Source: an uncultured Rhodospirillaceae bacterium
GTDB taxonomy: Bacteria; Pseudomonadota; Alphaproteobacteria; Rhodospirillales; Rhodospirillaceae
Reading direction: 5' to 3'
Length of the DNA stretch: 64,000 nucleotides
Assembly: GCA_943787205.1 (NCBI GenBank)
Contig: CALSLN010000009.1
Coordinates: 248,001-312,000 of the forward strand
In this document: positions 39,448 to 49,065 of the stretch, piece after piece
How the letters are laid out: every line of letters begins with the position of its first letter
Numbering within the stretch: the first letter of the stretch is position 1
Made by a program: the position numbers and the translations under genes
The notes under the pieces: model-generated
Databases searched by the model: none
The model's input: only the letters and a program-made list of their open reading frames with translations
What the model was told of the DNA's origin: nothing

Positions 39448-39522
39448 GACTGGGTTTCCCTCACCTCAATAGACACAGAAAAAGTAGCACATCTTGTAGC
39501 CCAGGGGTCGCAGGGTCTCAAG

Positions 39523-39696
39523 CTATTGAGTTTGATCACCGTTTTGACTTTGCTTCTGGCCAGCATCCGCCGTCGGCTCAGACTGCTGACGCGCCTGTGC
39601 CTTACGGCGCTTCAGGTTCTCCCGGAGTGCCGCAGCGGACCGCGCCTTGGCCGCCTCTGTCTTCGTCGGCAATTTCTGCTTGGGCGTATCGGGCAT
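39523..39696 (-). CDS. Small basic hypothetical protein
   Basis: From the ATG at 39696 the product has 57 residues, with a PKQKLPTKTEAAKARSAAAL and ENLKRRKAQARQQ helix rich in Lys and Arg, ending in a Gln-rich tail. Short proteins of this look occur in many alphaproteobacteria with no known function. The frame is open from a TTG at 39762, which would add a MTDLADAAKL extension. Confidence is moderate because of the small size. Confidence 0.5.
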   Translation of the reverse strand: MPDTPKQKLPTKTEAAKARSAAALRENLKRRKAQARQQSEPTADAGQKQSQNGDQTQ

Positions 39697-39878
39697 AAAC
39701 GTTCGCTTGACCTTTGCGAGAGAATGAAACGTCAGTTTGGCGGCGTCTGCCAAGTCGGTCAACGGTCGCTCTGACCCCGGAAAAAGACTGGTTTAAAGCC
39801 AAAAACCGCGCCTTGCACCCCTCAGGGCCTTGTGGCATTGTCCGCGCCGCTCAGACAGATAAAGATCATCGAGCTCGT

Positions 39879-39953
39879 GCTGCCGTAGCTCAGGGGTAGA
39901 GCACTCCCTTGGTAAGGGAGAGGCCGAAGGTTCAATTCCTTCCGGCAGCACCA
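39879..39953 (+). tRNA. tRNA-Thr (GGT)
   Basis: Acceptor GCTGCCG pairs with CGGCAGC. The anticodon stem CTCCC/GGGAG holds the loop TTGGTAA with anticodon GGT. The T arm GAAGGTTCAATTCCTTC is regular, and the 3' CCA is encoded at 39951-39953. Confidence 0.97.
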
Positions 39954-39991
39954 TTTTCCAAAATCTCAGCGATTGCGAATATAGGCGCAGG

Positions 39992-40390
39992 CTAAGACTT
40001 GCGCATGGCCTCATCAACGAGGAACAGGCTAGTTAACAGCGCCCTCACATGGATCGATGCATTGAGATTGTCGACCAATTGGGACGAGATCGAAGGTACA
40101 GACAGAGCCAAATCAACTGCCGCAGCGGCGCGCTTTGCATCGTCACCTAAGACAGCAGCAAACCCGTTGAGTTGCTCTGCATTTTCACTGGCGCCATCAG
40201 AAATTTCGCTCCGCAAGGCGGGCTCGACCGCATGGAGAGCCCCACTCAAAGACGTCAGAAACGCGCGGATGGATGGACCATCTGCACTTGAACCTTCTTT
40301 GTCTCTGCCTTGTGCCGCATAGGCGAGCATAAACTCATAAGCAGATTCAATGGCTTCAACACAGCCAGAAAACTTTAGATCATCGCTCAT
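39992..40390 (-). CDS. Hypothetical helical protein coupled to cytochrome b gene
   Basis: The ATG at 40390 gives 132 residues. No family is recognised. The protein is predicted largely helical (CVEAIESAYEFMLAYAAQG, SIRAFLTSLSGALHAVEPAL, ASIHVRALLTSLFLVDEAM) and has no signal peptide or transmembrane segment. It overlaps the stop of the cytochrome b gene by 4 bp (ATGA). It is therefore made with that protein and may be a small cytoplasmic partner or assembly factor. Confidence 0.65.
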   Translation of the reverse strand: MSDDLKFSGCVEAIESAYEFMLAYAAQGRDKEGSSADGPSIRAFLTSLSGALHAVEPALRSEISDGASENAEQLNGFAAVLGDDAKRAAAAVDLALSVPSISSQLVDNLNASIHVRALLTSLFLVDEAMRKS

Positions 40391-41013
40391 GCTGAGTGAT
40401 CTCCCGCGTCTTTCCATAGGGCTGGGTCATGGTTCTCTTCCAATTCTTTGCGCGTAATCCAGCCGAGGATCATGGAGCGCGTGTAAAACAGTTTTTCTGG
40501 GCGCAGTGCAAAATAAACATGCAACATGATCACGCTAACAAAAATAAGAGCAGCGAGCCCATGGAGCACATAAATCCATCCCCATGTTGATTGAGAGAGG
40601 AGATACGGATCTCTCTCCCAGAACGGAGTATCGATACGGACTAACATCAACAGACCCGTCACAAGCGCGGCTACGCAAAACACAGTCACGGTGCTGTGCA
40701 TCAACCGTTGCGCAATCGAATACTTTCCTGGCTTCGGAAAGACACCGCTTCTGAGAGACCCAATCGTTTTCAGAAGTTCAATTGGGCCGACCCAGATTGA
40801 CCTCAGGTCCTGTTGCAGCAACGCGCGAACAATGTGCCAAACAACAGCAATCGTTAAAACCACGCCGGAGATCCAGTGAACTGGCACCCAATCAAACTCT
40901 AAGCCGAGAATCGGACATAGGCCTGTGCCGAGCAGGGTTAACATACTGGCCGCCATGGCCCAGTGAAACAGGCGGTCGACCAAGTGGTGACGGACGATTC
41001 GATCAGATGACAT
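40387..41013 (-). CDS. Cytochrome b/b561-type membrane subunit (formate dehydrogenase gamma-like)
   Basis: The 208-residue protein has four hydrophobic helices with haem-ligand histidines: RLFHWAMAASM (helix 1), VPVHWISGVVLTIAVVWHIVRAL (helix 2), and VLHGLAALIFVSVIMLHVYFAL (helix 4). This layout is found in cytochrome b561 and FdhI/HyaC-type subunits that pass electrons from periplasmic enzymes to the quinone pool. It is transcribed away from the molybdenum hydroxylase genes 250 bp to its right. It is a reasonable candidate for their electron acceptor, though this is inference. Confidence 0.8.
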   Translation of the reverse strand: MSSDRIVRHHLVDRLFHWAMAASMLTLLGTGLCPILGLEFDWVPVHWISGVVLTIAVVWHIVRALLQQDLRSIWVGPIELLKTIGSLRSGVFPKPGKYSIAQRLMHSTVTVFCVAALVTGLLMLVRIDTPFWERDPYLLSQSTWGWIYVLHGLAALIFVSVIMLHVYFALRPEKLFYTRSMILGWITRKELEENHDPALWKDAGDHSA

Positions 41014-41265
41014 GAGCGTAGCAGTTCCCTTTTACTTTTCAGCCCCAGAACCTAATGGCTTATTGGGTGCGGAAAAAGGGCCCAGATGGCCAAGAAGAGC
41101 AAGCCAGACCGGCGGATATGATCGCACCGTGGCGGCGAACCGGGATTCAAGCGTTATCCGGGGTAGAATTCACTACATTTGCCTTAGTTCCTGGGGTATT
41201 CAGGGGGACTAAGGTTTTCGGATATTCAGCCACGCACGCGGCTTACGAAGAGAGAGATTGAATTT

Positions 41266-41928
41266 ATGGCGAACGACACCCCGCAGACAGCAATTGAAGA
41301 ACCGGGCGACCAGCCTGTTTATGAAGATGCCCGGGACCCCGTCACGCGACGGACCTTTATCAAGAGTGTTATCGCAACCGGCGCCGTAGCCTCTGCTGGT
41401 GGGTTCATGCTGACAGGCCTGAGCGGATGCTCAGATGACGCAGCACCAGCCGCTGGATCGGTCGAACGCCTCGTTACGCTCAATATCAATGGCAAAAGCC
41501 GCCCCGTCGATGTTCTGCCAAATGAAACATTGGCGATGACGCTCCGTTACAAACTAGGCCTCACCGGCACCAAACTGGCTTGCGACCGTGGCGAGTGCGG
41601 TGCTTGCACCGTTTTGATCGACGACGTCACGCATAATTCATGCTCAACGCTGACCCACTCTGTCCGTGGACGAGACGTAACGACAATCGAAGGGTTGGAG
41701 CAACCAGACGGAACATTACATCCTGTCCAACAAGCCATGATTGATGAACTCGGTCCTCAATGTGGTTTTTGCACCCCAGGACAAGTGATGTCTGGCGTGG
41801 CCCTCCTCAAGAACAACCCCAACCCAACCCGTCAAGAAGCGCGGGAAGGTCTGGCTGGAAATCTTTGCCGGTGTGGTGCCTACGACCACTACCTCAATTC
41901 AATCATGCGCGCAGCACGGGTGAGCTAA
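41266..41928 (+). CDS. Tat-exported [2Fe-2S] subunit of xanthine-dehydrogenase-family enzyme (PaoA-like)
   Basis: RRTFIKSVIATGAVASAGG at residues 24-42 is a twin-arginine signal. The body carries a plant-type [2Fe-2S] loop with CDRGECGACTVL and a later cysteine, then the second cluster in QCGFCTPGQVM and NLCRCGAY. This is the small subunit of molybdenum hydroxylases, and the Tat signal makes the complex periplasmic, like PaoABC of E. coli. A GAGAGAG precedes the ATG. Its stop lies 1 bp before the large-subunit gene, so the operon starts here. Confidence 0.93.
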   Translation: MANDTPQTAIEEPGDQPVYEDARDPVTRRTFIKSVIATGAVASAGGFMLTGLSGCSDDAAPAAGSVERLVTLNINGKSRPVDVLPNETLAMTLRYKLGLTGTKLACDRGECGACTVLIDDVTHNSCSTLTHSVRGRDVTTIEGLEQPDGTLHPVQQAMIDELGPQCGFCTPGQVMSGVALLKNNPNPTRQEAREGLAGNLCRCGAYDHYLNSIMRAARVS

Positions 41929-41929
41929 C

Positions 41930-44334
41930 ATGGCCTATAAACATATTGGAAAAAACTTCACGCCGCCCGACGTCCGCGCCAAGGTCACGGGTAAAGCGAA
42001 ATACTCTGAGGATTTCCGTGCCGAAGGGATGCTGTTTATCAAGCTTCTCGCCAGCCCGATGCCTCATGCCATTGTGCGCAACTTGGATACATCTGAAGCT
42101 CTGAAGATGGATGGCGTAATCGACGTCATGACGGCGGACGACGTGCCGAACATCCCAGAACCGCAAATGCCAATCCTGACAAACCACCCAAAGTATGTCG
42201 GCGACCCTATCTTAGCCGTTGCAGCAATCAGTGAAGAGATCGCATCCAACGCCCTCGAAAAAATCAAAATCGAATATGAATCACGTCCATTCGTCATTGA
42301 TCCGTTAGTCAGCCTTTTCCCAGGCGGTCCGGACGTCCATGACGGCGGTAACGTGGCGCTATTCAGAGGAAAAGCCGAACAACACAAATGGACGGCCCGC
42401 GACTTTCGCAGCTGCCGGTGATGATGAATTGCCACGTGGCAAACCTCAAAGTGAGTGGGACTACGGTGACGTGGACGACGGTTTCTCCAAGGCCGCTCTC
42501 GTTCTCGATGAAACATTTGTCGTCGCTGGGCATCCTCACATGAGCATGGAACCGCGTAGCGCGTTTGCCTATTGGGAAAATGGGAAATGCTACCTTCATG
42601 CATCGTCCCAAAGTCACACCTTTAATGTTCCTGACTACGCCAAATACTGTGGTGTCGAGACGGAAGACCTCATTCTCATCGCCGAATACTGCGGTGGCGG
42701 ATTTGGATCTAAGGGAACAGCCTATCCAATCGCGACAATCCCAGCCCACATGTCCAAGAAAGTCGGGCGCCCGTGCATGATGCGTATCAGCCGTGCAGAA
42801 GAATACTTCTTGGGCTCTCGTCGCAATGGATTCCAAGGCAATGTAAAACTCGGCTTCAGTGAAGACGGCCGGTTGATCGCTGCAGATTTATATGTCGTAC
42901 AGCAAAGCGGGGCCAACGATAGCTTCCCCGACTATGCAAATGCTGGACTTGCACTTTCTTTGGTCTATCAACCCGAGGCAATGCGTTGGAAAGGCATACC
43001 TGTCGCCACAAACACACCGCCCACCGGCGCTCAACGTGGACCGGGCCAAAACCAACTGGCGTGTGTCATGGAACCCCTCATGGATAAGGCCGCAAAGACC
43101 CTTGGGGTCGACCGCCTTGCTATTCGTGAGCTTAATGCGCCTGACAGTGATTCTAAACTTGGTGGACAACGCACCTCAGTTTCGAGCGCATACTTAAAAG
43201 AAGCCATGCGCGACGGTGCAGAACGCTTCAACTGGGAAGAAAAAAAGAACGAAAGCGGCAAACGCACCGGCTCTAAAGTTATTGGCATCGGCGTCGGCCA
43301 AGCCTTTCACCCCGGTGGCTCCAGTGGCTTTGACGGTTTGCTCCGCATTGCGCCAGACGGCAAAATTCACATTCACACCGGTATCGGGAACCTTGGAACC
43401 TATTCTCTACGCCAGCACATCGCGTGTGGCCGCGGAAGTTCTCGGGTGTTCTTGGGAAAACTGCGTGATCGAACGCGGCGATACCCGACGCCACCTGCCA
43501 TGGAACTTGGGCCAATTTGGCAGCAACACCTCTTACACCATGTCTCGCACCAATTACGCAGGCGCAATGGATGCCAAGATGAAGTTGCTCGAAATCGCAG
43601 CCATGGATCTGGGTGGTAGTGCCGAAGATTACGATTGTGGTGATGACAAAGTTTTTGCCACTGCAGACCCCAGCAAGCATTTGACGTTCGCCCAAGCCGC
43701 GCAGCGCGCCATCGAACTTGGCGGTAAATATAGCGGCGAAGAAATGAACGAAGATATGCACGGCATCACCAAAGCTTCCGTTACGGCCTTAGCAGGAACA
43801 GGCCTCATTGGTGCCGCGAAAGACAAGCATCCTAGTAAGGGGTTGCCGCCAGCGCTGGCCACATCCTTCATAAAAATCGAGTTGGATGTAGAAACCGGAA
43901 AGTTTGAAATCATTGACTACGTCGGCACCGCAGATTGCGGCACCGTTATCCACCCTCAAGGTTTGGAACATCAAATTCGCGGCGGCGGCGTGATGGGTAT
44001 CGGCATGGCTAGCCTGGAACGTATTGTTTACGACCCACAAAACGGCCTACCCGCTAACGTTGGTTTCCACCAAGCGAAGCCACCGTCTTATTTGGACGTG
44101 CCGCTTGAGATGGATGTCGGCTATGTGGACAAACCGGACCCAACTAATCCGGTCGGAGCACGTGGCATTGGCGAACCCCTAATGGGTTGCGCAGCATCCG
44201 CTCTATTGAGCGCCATCTCAGACGCCCTTGGTGGCGTTTACTTCAATCGAACACCGGTGGTGCCAGACATGATTATCAATGCCCTGGCTGAAAAGCCGCA
44301 ATCATATAAAACGCTTCAAGTAAGCAACCAGTAG
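41930..44334 (+). CDS. Molybdopterin-binding large subunit of xanthine-dehydrogenase family, two frameshifts
   Basis: Three pieces give one protein of about 800 aa. They are 41930 to about 42404 (KVTGKAKYSEDF, MPHAIVRNLDTS), then 42408 to about 43404 (EYCGGGFGSKGTAYPIATIPAHMSKKVGRP, GAQRGPGQNQLACVMEPLMD), and from there to 44334 (GTADCGTVIHPQGLEHQIRGG, GARGIGEPLMGCA with the active-site Glu). Extra C bases near 42406 and 43406 explain both breaks. The subunit lacks its own signal and would be exported with the Tat-signal small subunit. The substrate class (aldehyde or N-heterocycle) cannot be decided. Confidence 0.88.
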
Positions 44335-44346
44335 GGAGGCGCAGAC

Positions 44347-45346
44347 ATGAGTACTAAAGACATGATGCCGCAGTTTGCGCTATTTCAGCCGACAGACATC
44401 GAAAACGCTCTAGACCTTCTAGAGAAGTATGGCGAGCGCGGCTGGAAAGTTGCCGGTGGCCAAGACAGCTACGATTGGTTCAAGGATCGCGCTAAGCGTC
44501 CTGAAGCCGTGATCGACCTCGGTGGAATTGCAGACCTTCATGGCATTCGTGAAACTGCGGATGGCATTGAGATCGGAGCGATGACGACACTGAGCGAGAT
44601 CGTCGACAACCCGATGATTGTCGAGAAGTATGGCGTGCTTGCGCAAGCAGCAGGCCGCGTGGCTAGCCCTCAAATTCGTAATGCTGGCACTTTAGGCGGC
44701 AACCTATGTCAGGACGCACGCTGCTGGTATTATCGCGCTGGTCTAGATTGCTACCGAGCCGGCGGGAACACCTGCTACGCCGATACACCGGAAGGCATGA
44801 ACCGGGAGCACTGCTTATTCGGCGCCTCACGGTGCGTCGCCGTTACACCGTCTGACACAGCCGCCGCCGTGACTGCACTCGATGCAGAAATGGTTATTCA
44901 CGGCCCCGCCGGGGAACGCGTTGTTCCAGCCGCAGAGTTCTTTATCGGCCCAGCCGTCAACATCACACGCATGACAGTTGTTGAGCCCAGCGAACTCCTC
45001 GTCGCCATCCGTATCCCGTCCAAATGGGCCGGAGCTGATTTCTACTTTGAGAAAGTCGCAGACCGGAACACTTGGGATTTTCCATTGGTCAATGTCGCGT
45101 CTGCGATGATCATGAACAATGGTGTGGTCGAAGACATCCGGATCGTTTGCTCCGGTGTTGAATGTGTACCAAAGCGCATAACCGGCGCTGAAGAAATTGC
45201 GCGCGGCAGCGCACCAGATGCGGAAACTGCCGACTTGGCGGGAAGCACAGCCTCTCGAGGGGCTACACCGCTCAACTACAACCATTTCAAGATTCCTCTT
45301 ATGGAGAACCTGGTGAAAGCGGGCGATCCGAGGCGAAGCCATCTAG
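44347..45346 (+). CDS. FAD subunit of molybdenum hydroxylase, frameshift near 3' end
   Basis: The FAD-binding layout is VAGGQDSYDWFKDR, IGAMTTLSEI, SPQIRNAGTLGGNLCQDARCWYYR and NVASAMIMNN. An extra cluster of cysteines (CQDARCWYY, DCYRAGGNTC, HCLFGASRC) resembles the loop binding [4Fe-4S] in PaoB- and HcrB-type subunits. The open frame continues to 45510, but removing one base at about 45319 gives the usual NYNHFKIPLMENLVKRAIRGEAI end at 45346. The longer C-terminus is therefore an artefact. GGGAGGCG precedes the ATG. Confidence 0.85.
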
Positions 45347-45347
45347 G

Positions 45348-45510
45348 ATGGAGCTGTTTCGCTACAGCCGCGATGTGTATGGGCAGCAAACCCTTGAAGG
45401 CATGTCCTGGGACCTATTTTGGGTGTTCCTGGGGACTTGCCGTCGCGACAATCGTCGGACACATGATCTTCAAAGCGATGACCGGCAAGAAAGCGGGTGC
45501 CGACTCTTAG
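45348..45510 (+). CDS. Very small single-helix membrane protein, one frameshift
   Basis: The ATG follows the corrected stop of the FAD subunit by 1 bp. Allowing for one extra base at about 45431-45436, it reads MELFRYSRDVYGQQTLEGMS, then a WDLFWVFLGLAVATIVGHMIF helix of about 20 residues and a basic MTGKKAGADS tail: 53 residues in all. A hydrophobic segment with a positively charged end just after a periplasmic enzyme operon suggests a small inner-membrane subunit or anchor. No family is recognised. It converges with the dioxygenase beta-subunit gene and overlaps its stop. Confidence 0.6.
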
Positions 45511-45968
45511 AGCGGCACGTGGAGACCAATGCCAAGATCACGGGTCTCCAGCGCAACCTCCCGCGCCGACAATCGGTAATCACCGTCCACACACCACAAC
45601 AGTGTCCAGATAGCGTCCTACGGCGAGCGTCTGTGTTCGACCATCAAGGTCGGGGTGTGATGAACAACAACACTGCTCACCACGGAATATGACCCTGCGT
45701 CAGCCTGCTCCTCAACCGTGTAAACAGACACATGCCTAGAAAGCCTGCCAGACCGCTGCAAGTGCTCTGGTAGAGTTTCGAACAACCCGGATAATCCGTC
45801 ACGATCATGGTCAAGCCAAACCATGTCTTTGCCGAGTTCAGGGCTCCAAACAACGATACGATACGCGAATTCAGGCGCACAAAGATCAAGGTAGCCGTCA
45901 AAGTCGCCATCATTGAGAGCGAGGCAACTTCGACCGACGAGTGATCGTATTGAGTCAAAATCGCTCAT
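45507..45968 (-). CDS. Ring-hydroxylating dioxygenase beta-subunit-like protein, two frameshifts
   Basis: An NTF2-like fold is indicated by ALNDGDFDGYLDLCAPEFAYRIVVW, ETLPEHLQRSGRLSRHVSVYTV and SVVSSVVVHHTP. The first frame ends at 45618. With slips near 45640-45653 and 45581-45595 it continues GRTQTLAVGRYLDTVV, VDGDYRLSAREVALETRDLGI and stops at 45507. Total length is about 153 aa, normal for small subunits of Rieske dioxygenases. It follows the alpha-subunit gene by 21 bp. The corrected stop overlaps the stop of the converging small membrane protein gene. Confidence 0.75.
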
Positions 45969-45989
45969 GATGATACGGGATGCCCTGCG

Positions 45990-47164
45990 TCACGACCGGT
46001 TTTTCAGCGCCCATTCTTTATAGAACGCCCGAAGCACCGCATCATCCTGCCCTGTCATGCCTTCGTCCCGACCGATAATTTGATAGCGCCCGGCGTGGCT
46101 ACGAAAGCTGTCAGCGCAGGCTTCAGCCGCTATTGTATCTTCAGGCACGTTCCGACCGAAGGGACCCCCAATACTGATTATGGTGACGTTGACGCACACA
46201 GCGGTGCTCTTCAGGCTCGCCCTTAACGCCAAGCCCCCGCATCTCAAGCAATGTCTTATCAGGACCCATTGGCGTTGCCGTATCAATACGAACGACAGTG
46301 CCCGCGTGAAATAATCGCTGTGGAAGGGAACAGGTTGATAAAGCGAAAATCTGTTGGCCCCATTCCTGGCAAAGGCGGAACATCATTCCCTCGACCAGCG
46401 AAACCCTTGTAGCCGTCATAAGCCGCCTTCAGAGCGCCACCACTGCCGCCGTGCCCATTTTCAAATACAACGAGTTTGCGGTCTTTCATCGGCATGGCAT
46501 TCACTTGCGTCTTACGCAGAACCACATGCATGAACTCATGGTAAAGATCCATGTTGGTTTCGTGCCATGCCTTCCAATTACAATCTAAAACCACCCGATT
46601 GTAATGAAACACCTCAAGCGGCTGCCCAGTAAGCATCTCTGCAAATCGATCGAGAGCCTTGCCCACGAATGGCGTTAGGCCTGGTACCGAGTCATCCAGC
46701 GTGACAAACACTAACCCGTGCAGAACTTCGGTCCGCACTTCGCGTAAACCCATAGTCTCTTTGCTCACCGCGCCCCCCGAATATCCCGAAGCTCGAGGAA
46801 TTCCGGCACAATGGCCGTGACTGTCGTAAGTCCATCGATGATAAAAGCACGTGATGAGTTTGGCGTTGCCAGCAGGCTGATCTAGGAGTTTAGCGCCACG
46901 GTGAGAGCAAACATTAAGAAACGATCGGACGACGCCGTCTTCGCCCCGTATCGCGAATAGAGACTGCCCATCCTGCTCAAACACCCGGTAGTCAAACGCT
47001 TCTGATAGCTCGCTGTCATGGCAAGCGAACCGCCACGCTTTTGCGAAAATTTTCTCGGACTCGTCTTTATAGATATCCGGATCCGTGTAAACGTCACCTG
47101 ACACGAAATGCCCAACTGGCATATCAGGTGGTTCGTCCCAAGCACTTTTATCGCGTGAAGCCAC
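45990..47164 (-). CDS. Rieske aromatic-ring-hydroxylating dioxygenase alpha subunit, two frameshifts
   Basis: Rieske ligands are Cys86-x-His88 (CSHRG) and Cys106-x2-His109 (CFYHRW). The mononuclear iron site is in HETNMDLYHEFMH: Asp206, His209 and His213, with three rather than the usual four residues between the histidines. Breaks near 46300-46313 and 46150-46175 separate the later pieces, VVRIDTATPMGPDKTLLEMRGLGV, HHNQYWGPFGRNVPEDT and RYQIIGRDEG. The start is a GTG at 47164, 6 bp after the DUF1838 gene. The substrate is unknown; electron-transfer ferredoxin or reductase genes are not adjacent. Confidence 0.85.
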
Positions 47165-47170
47165 GGAGGA

Positions 47171-48085
47171 TTATTCCTTCACATACCCTAAGCGAGCAAG
47201 GTTCTGGGCCAGCTTTGATGGAACCGTATCGTTCCGCGGGTCGACATCAAAATCTTCACCATGCTCTGCCAATGCCTTTTCTAAGTAGTCGGCAGGCAAA
47301 TCATCCCATGATTTTATTTTATAAAATTCCACATGCCAAATGACCTGACCGATGTCGGGATCTGACATCCCAATGCTTGCCATGGAGGGCATCAGAATTT
47401 GCCCTGCCCCATGCGCTGGTATCCATGATTGATCAGGGTCTTGAAGATCAGAAAGCTTGGCAAAGAAGGTATTGTCTTGATTATACGGATTGCGGACTAA
47501 TGGTTCAGGCCAGCGCATCTTGGCGTGGAACGACACATTATCGCCGATCAAATTCATTTCCACATCACGAATTGAACTCTCGGTGTAGAAATCCGGGAAC
47601 GCTTCTTCGATGATGTTAAGCGTGACACCGCGAACGGATATGCTTTGACCTTCTGGAACACGGCTCCAATTGGGTCTGAACGTAACATCCTGGCCCGTCA
47701 TTGGGTTCGTAAAGCCGTCGATAATCTCATCACTCTCGAAATCGCTGTAGTAGGTCAGAAGCGAGTTATATTTAACGAATTCTGCGTCTGAGACTTTCTT
47801 CACCCACTGCTGCTCACACCCCTTGAACCGGACGAGCGGGATGGGCGAATCGGGCGCCTTGAAGCCATATATAACCCCACGCGTCCGCCAAATCGCTTTG
47901 CCATCATCGATCCGGCCTTGCTGCTTTGCCAATGCGTAAACACGGTCCTCAGGAGTCCAATCTGATATTGAATCTGGAAGCATAGGAGTTTTTGCAGACT
48001 GCGCAGCCTTGGATGAGCCAACGACCGCACCAACGGCGCCAGCCGATGCGAGCGCTTTGCGACGACTCAGAGTGGTCTTATTCAT
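47171..48085 (-). CDS. Tat-exported DUF1838 protein
   Basis: The ATG at 48085 follows TAGGAGC by 5-8 bp and puts LSRRKALASAGAVGAVVG at the N-terminus, a twin-arginine signal. An upstream ATG at 48109 lacks such a site. WRTRGVIYGF, IPLVRFKGCEQQWVKK, TYYSDFESDEIIDGFTNPMTG and SFHAKMRWPEPLVRNPY fit DUF1838, an exported family of unknown activity. It lies between the hydrolase and dioxygenase genes, in the same operon. Confidence 0.75.
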   Translation of the reverse strand: MNKTTLSRRKALASAGAVGAVVGSSKAAQSAKTPMLPDSISDWTPEDRVYALAKQQGRIDDGKAIWRTRGVIYGFKAPDSPIPLVRFKGCEQQWVKKVSDAEFVKYNSLLTYYSDFESDEIIDGFTNPMTGQDVTFRPNWSRVPEGQSISVRGVTLNIIEEAFPDFYTESSIRDVEMNLIGDNVSFHAKMRWPEPLVRNPYNQDNTFFAKLSDLQDPDQSWIPAHGAGQILMPSMASIGMSDPDIGQVIWHVEFYKIKSWDDLPADYLEKALAEHGEDFDVDPRNDTVPSKLAQNLARLGYVKE

Positions 48086-48111
48086 ACTCAAGCTCCTATC
48101 AGCTTTCATGA

Positions 48112-49065
48112 CTACTTCGATCTGGAAACAGAGTTTACAAAACTCCGGATGTCAGCGTTAAATTTCTGTGGTGACTCAAGAAATGGAGAGTGCCCTACGC
48201 CAGGATACATCAACACTTTGGCCTGAGGTAATGCGTTCTCAAACGCGTTACCCAGCTGACCAGAATCCCGAAGTGGGTCTTGATCCCCCAAGACAACAAG
48301 GAATGGCACATCAATGCGCTCAACGAGATCGGCATATGAAGATATCGCATCCCCGTTCGGATCAAGTGTCGGACTGCGCATAGCACGGCGCGCATAGGGA
48401 GGAGACATGATGTTCATGGCTTTCGAAACGGCTAACCAATCATCGTCGACCAGGTCCGCTGTCATAAGCGCCGCAAAGGTTTTGGCACCAGCCAGGTTTT
48501 CTGCAAGATCGCCGGACTCCAACTGAACTTGGCTGATCCGCGCCGGATTGTCGTCCAGAGGCAGCGGCACCTCAACAAGGCGTCCTCTAGAGGCAACCAT
48601 AGCAATACCTGACAACCCATCTGTCCCCATGCACCGGACATAGTGCATGGCCATCAACCCACCTCGCGACCAACCGACAACAACCGGCTTTTCCAACCCA
48701 GTTTCTCGGATGATGGCCGCAATATCTTCAGCCCAGATACAGGCCCGATTGTAGGACTCAATATTCCATGGCTTGCCCGAGCCGCCATGACCACGAAGGT
48801 CAAAGGCAACGATGTGAAAATCGTCGGCAAGGTCAGAGTTTAATTGGTTATGCCAACTGAGATAACTTTGCCCGTTTCCATGAATAAACAGCACGCCTGG
48901 ATTTCCAGGTTGCCCAGCCTCCGCGACGTTTAGCGGCACACCGCCAAACCCTTCAATAACACTCAATGAAACACTGTCGTTGGCCTTAGCAACAATCGCC
49001 ATCGATGTCGCGACGCTGGCCATAACAGCCAGTACAACGACTATGCGGTCGATGCTTTGCATCAT
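48112..49065 (-). CDS. Exported alpha/beta hydrolase
   Basis: A signal peptide (about 1-28, IVAKAND) precedes a full hydrolase fold. The oxyanion strand is FIHGNGQSY, the nucleophile elbow GWSRGG, the acid in VVLGDQDPL and the histidine in GVGHSPF. The Ser-Asp-His triad is complete. It shares 4 bp with the stop of the ABC solute-binding protein gene (ATGA). Probable substrates are esters or ring-cleavage-type compounds met in the periplasm; this cannot be narrowed down. Confidence 0.85.
   Translation of the reverse strand: MMQSIDRIVVVLAVMASVATSMAIVAKANDSVSLSVIEGFGGVPLNVAEAGQPGNPGVLFIHGNGQSYLSWHNQLNSDLADDFHIVAFDLRGHGGSGKPWNIESYNRACIWAEDIAAIIRETGLEKPVVVGWSRGGLMAMHYVRCMGTDGLSGIAMVASRGRLVEVPLPLDDNPARISQVQLESGDLAENLAGAKTFAALMTADLVDDDWLAVSKAMNIMSPPYARRAMRSPTLDPNGDAISSYADLVERIDVPFLVVLGDQDPLRDSGQLGNAFENALPQAKVLMYPGVGHSPFLESPQKFNADIRSFVNSVSRSK

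Noticed and set aside
42064..43913. Several minus-strand frames over the molybdenum hydroxylase genes
   Set aside because: Their products show no domain, and the plus-strand pieces read as one family member.
45346..45510. C-terminal extension of the FAD subunit rich in Cys and Trp
   Set aside because: It comes from reading on after a one-base slip at about 45319. The corrected frame ends at 45346 with the normal family C-terminus.
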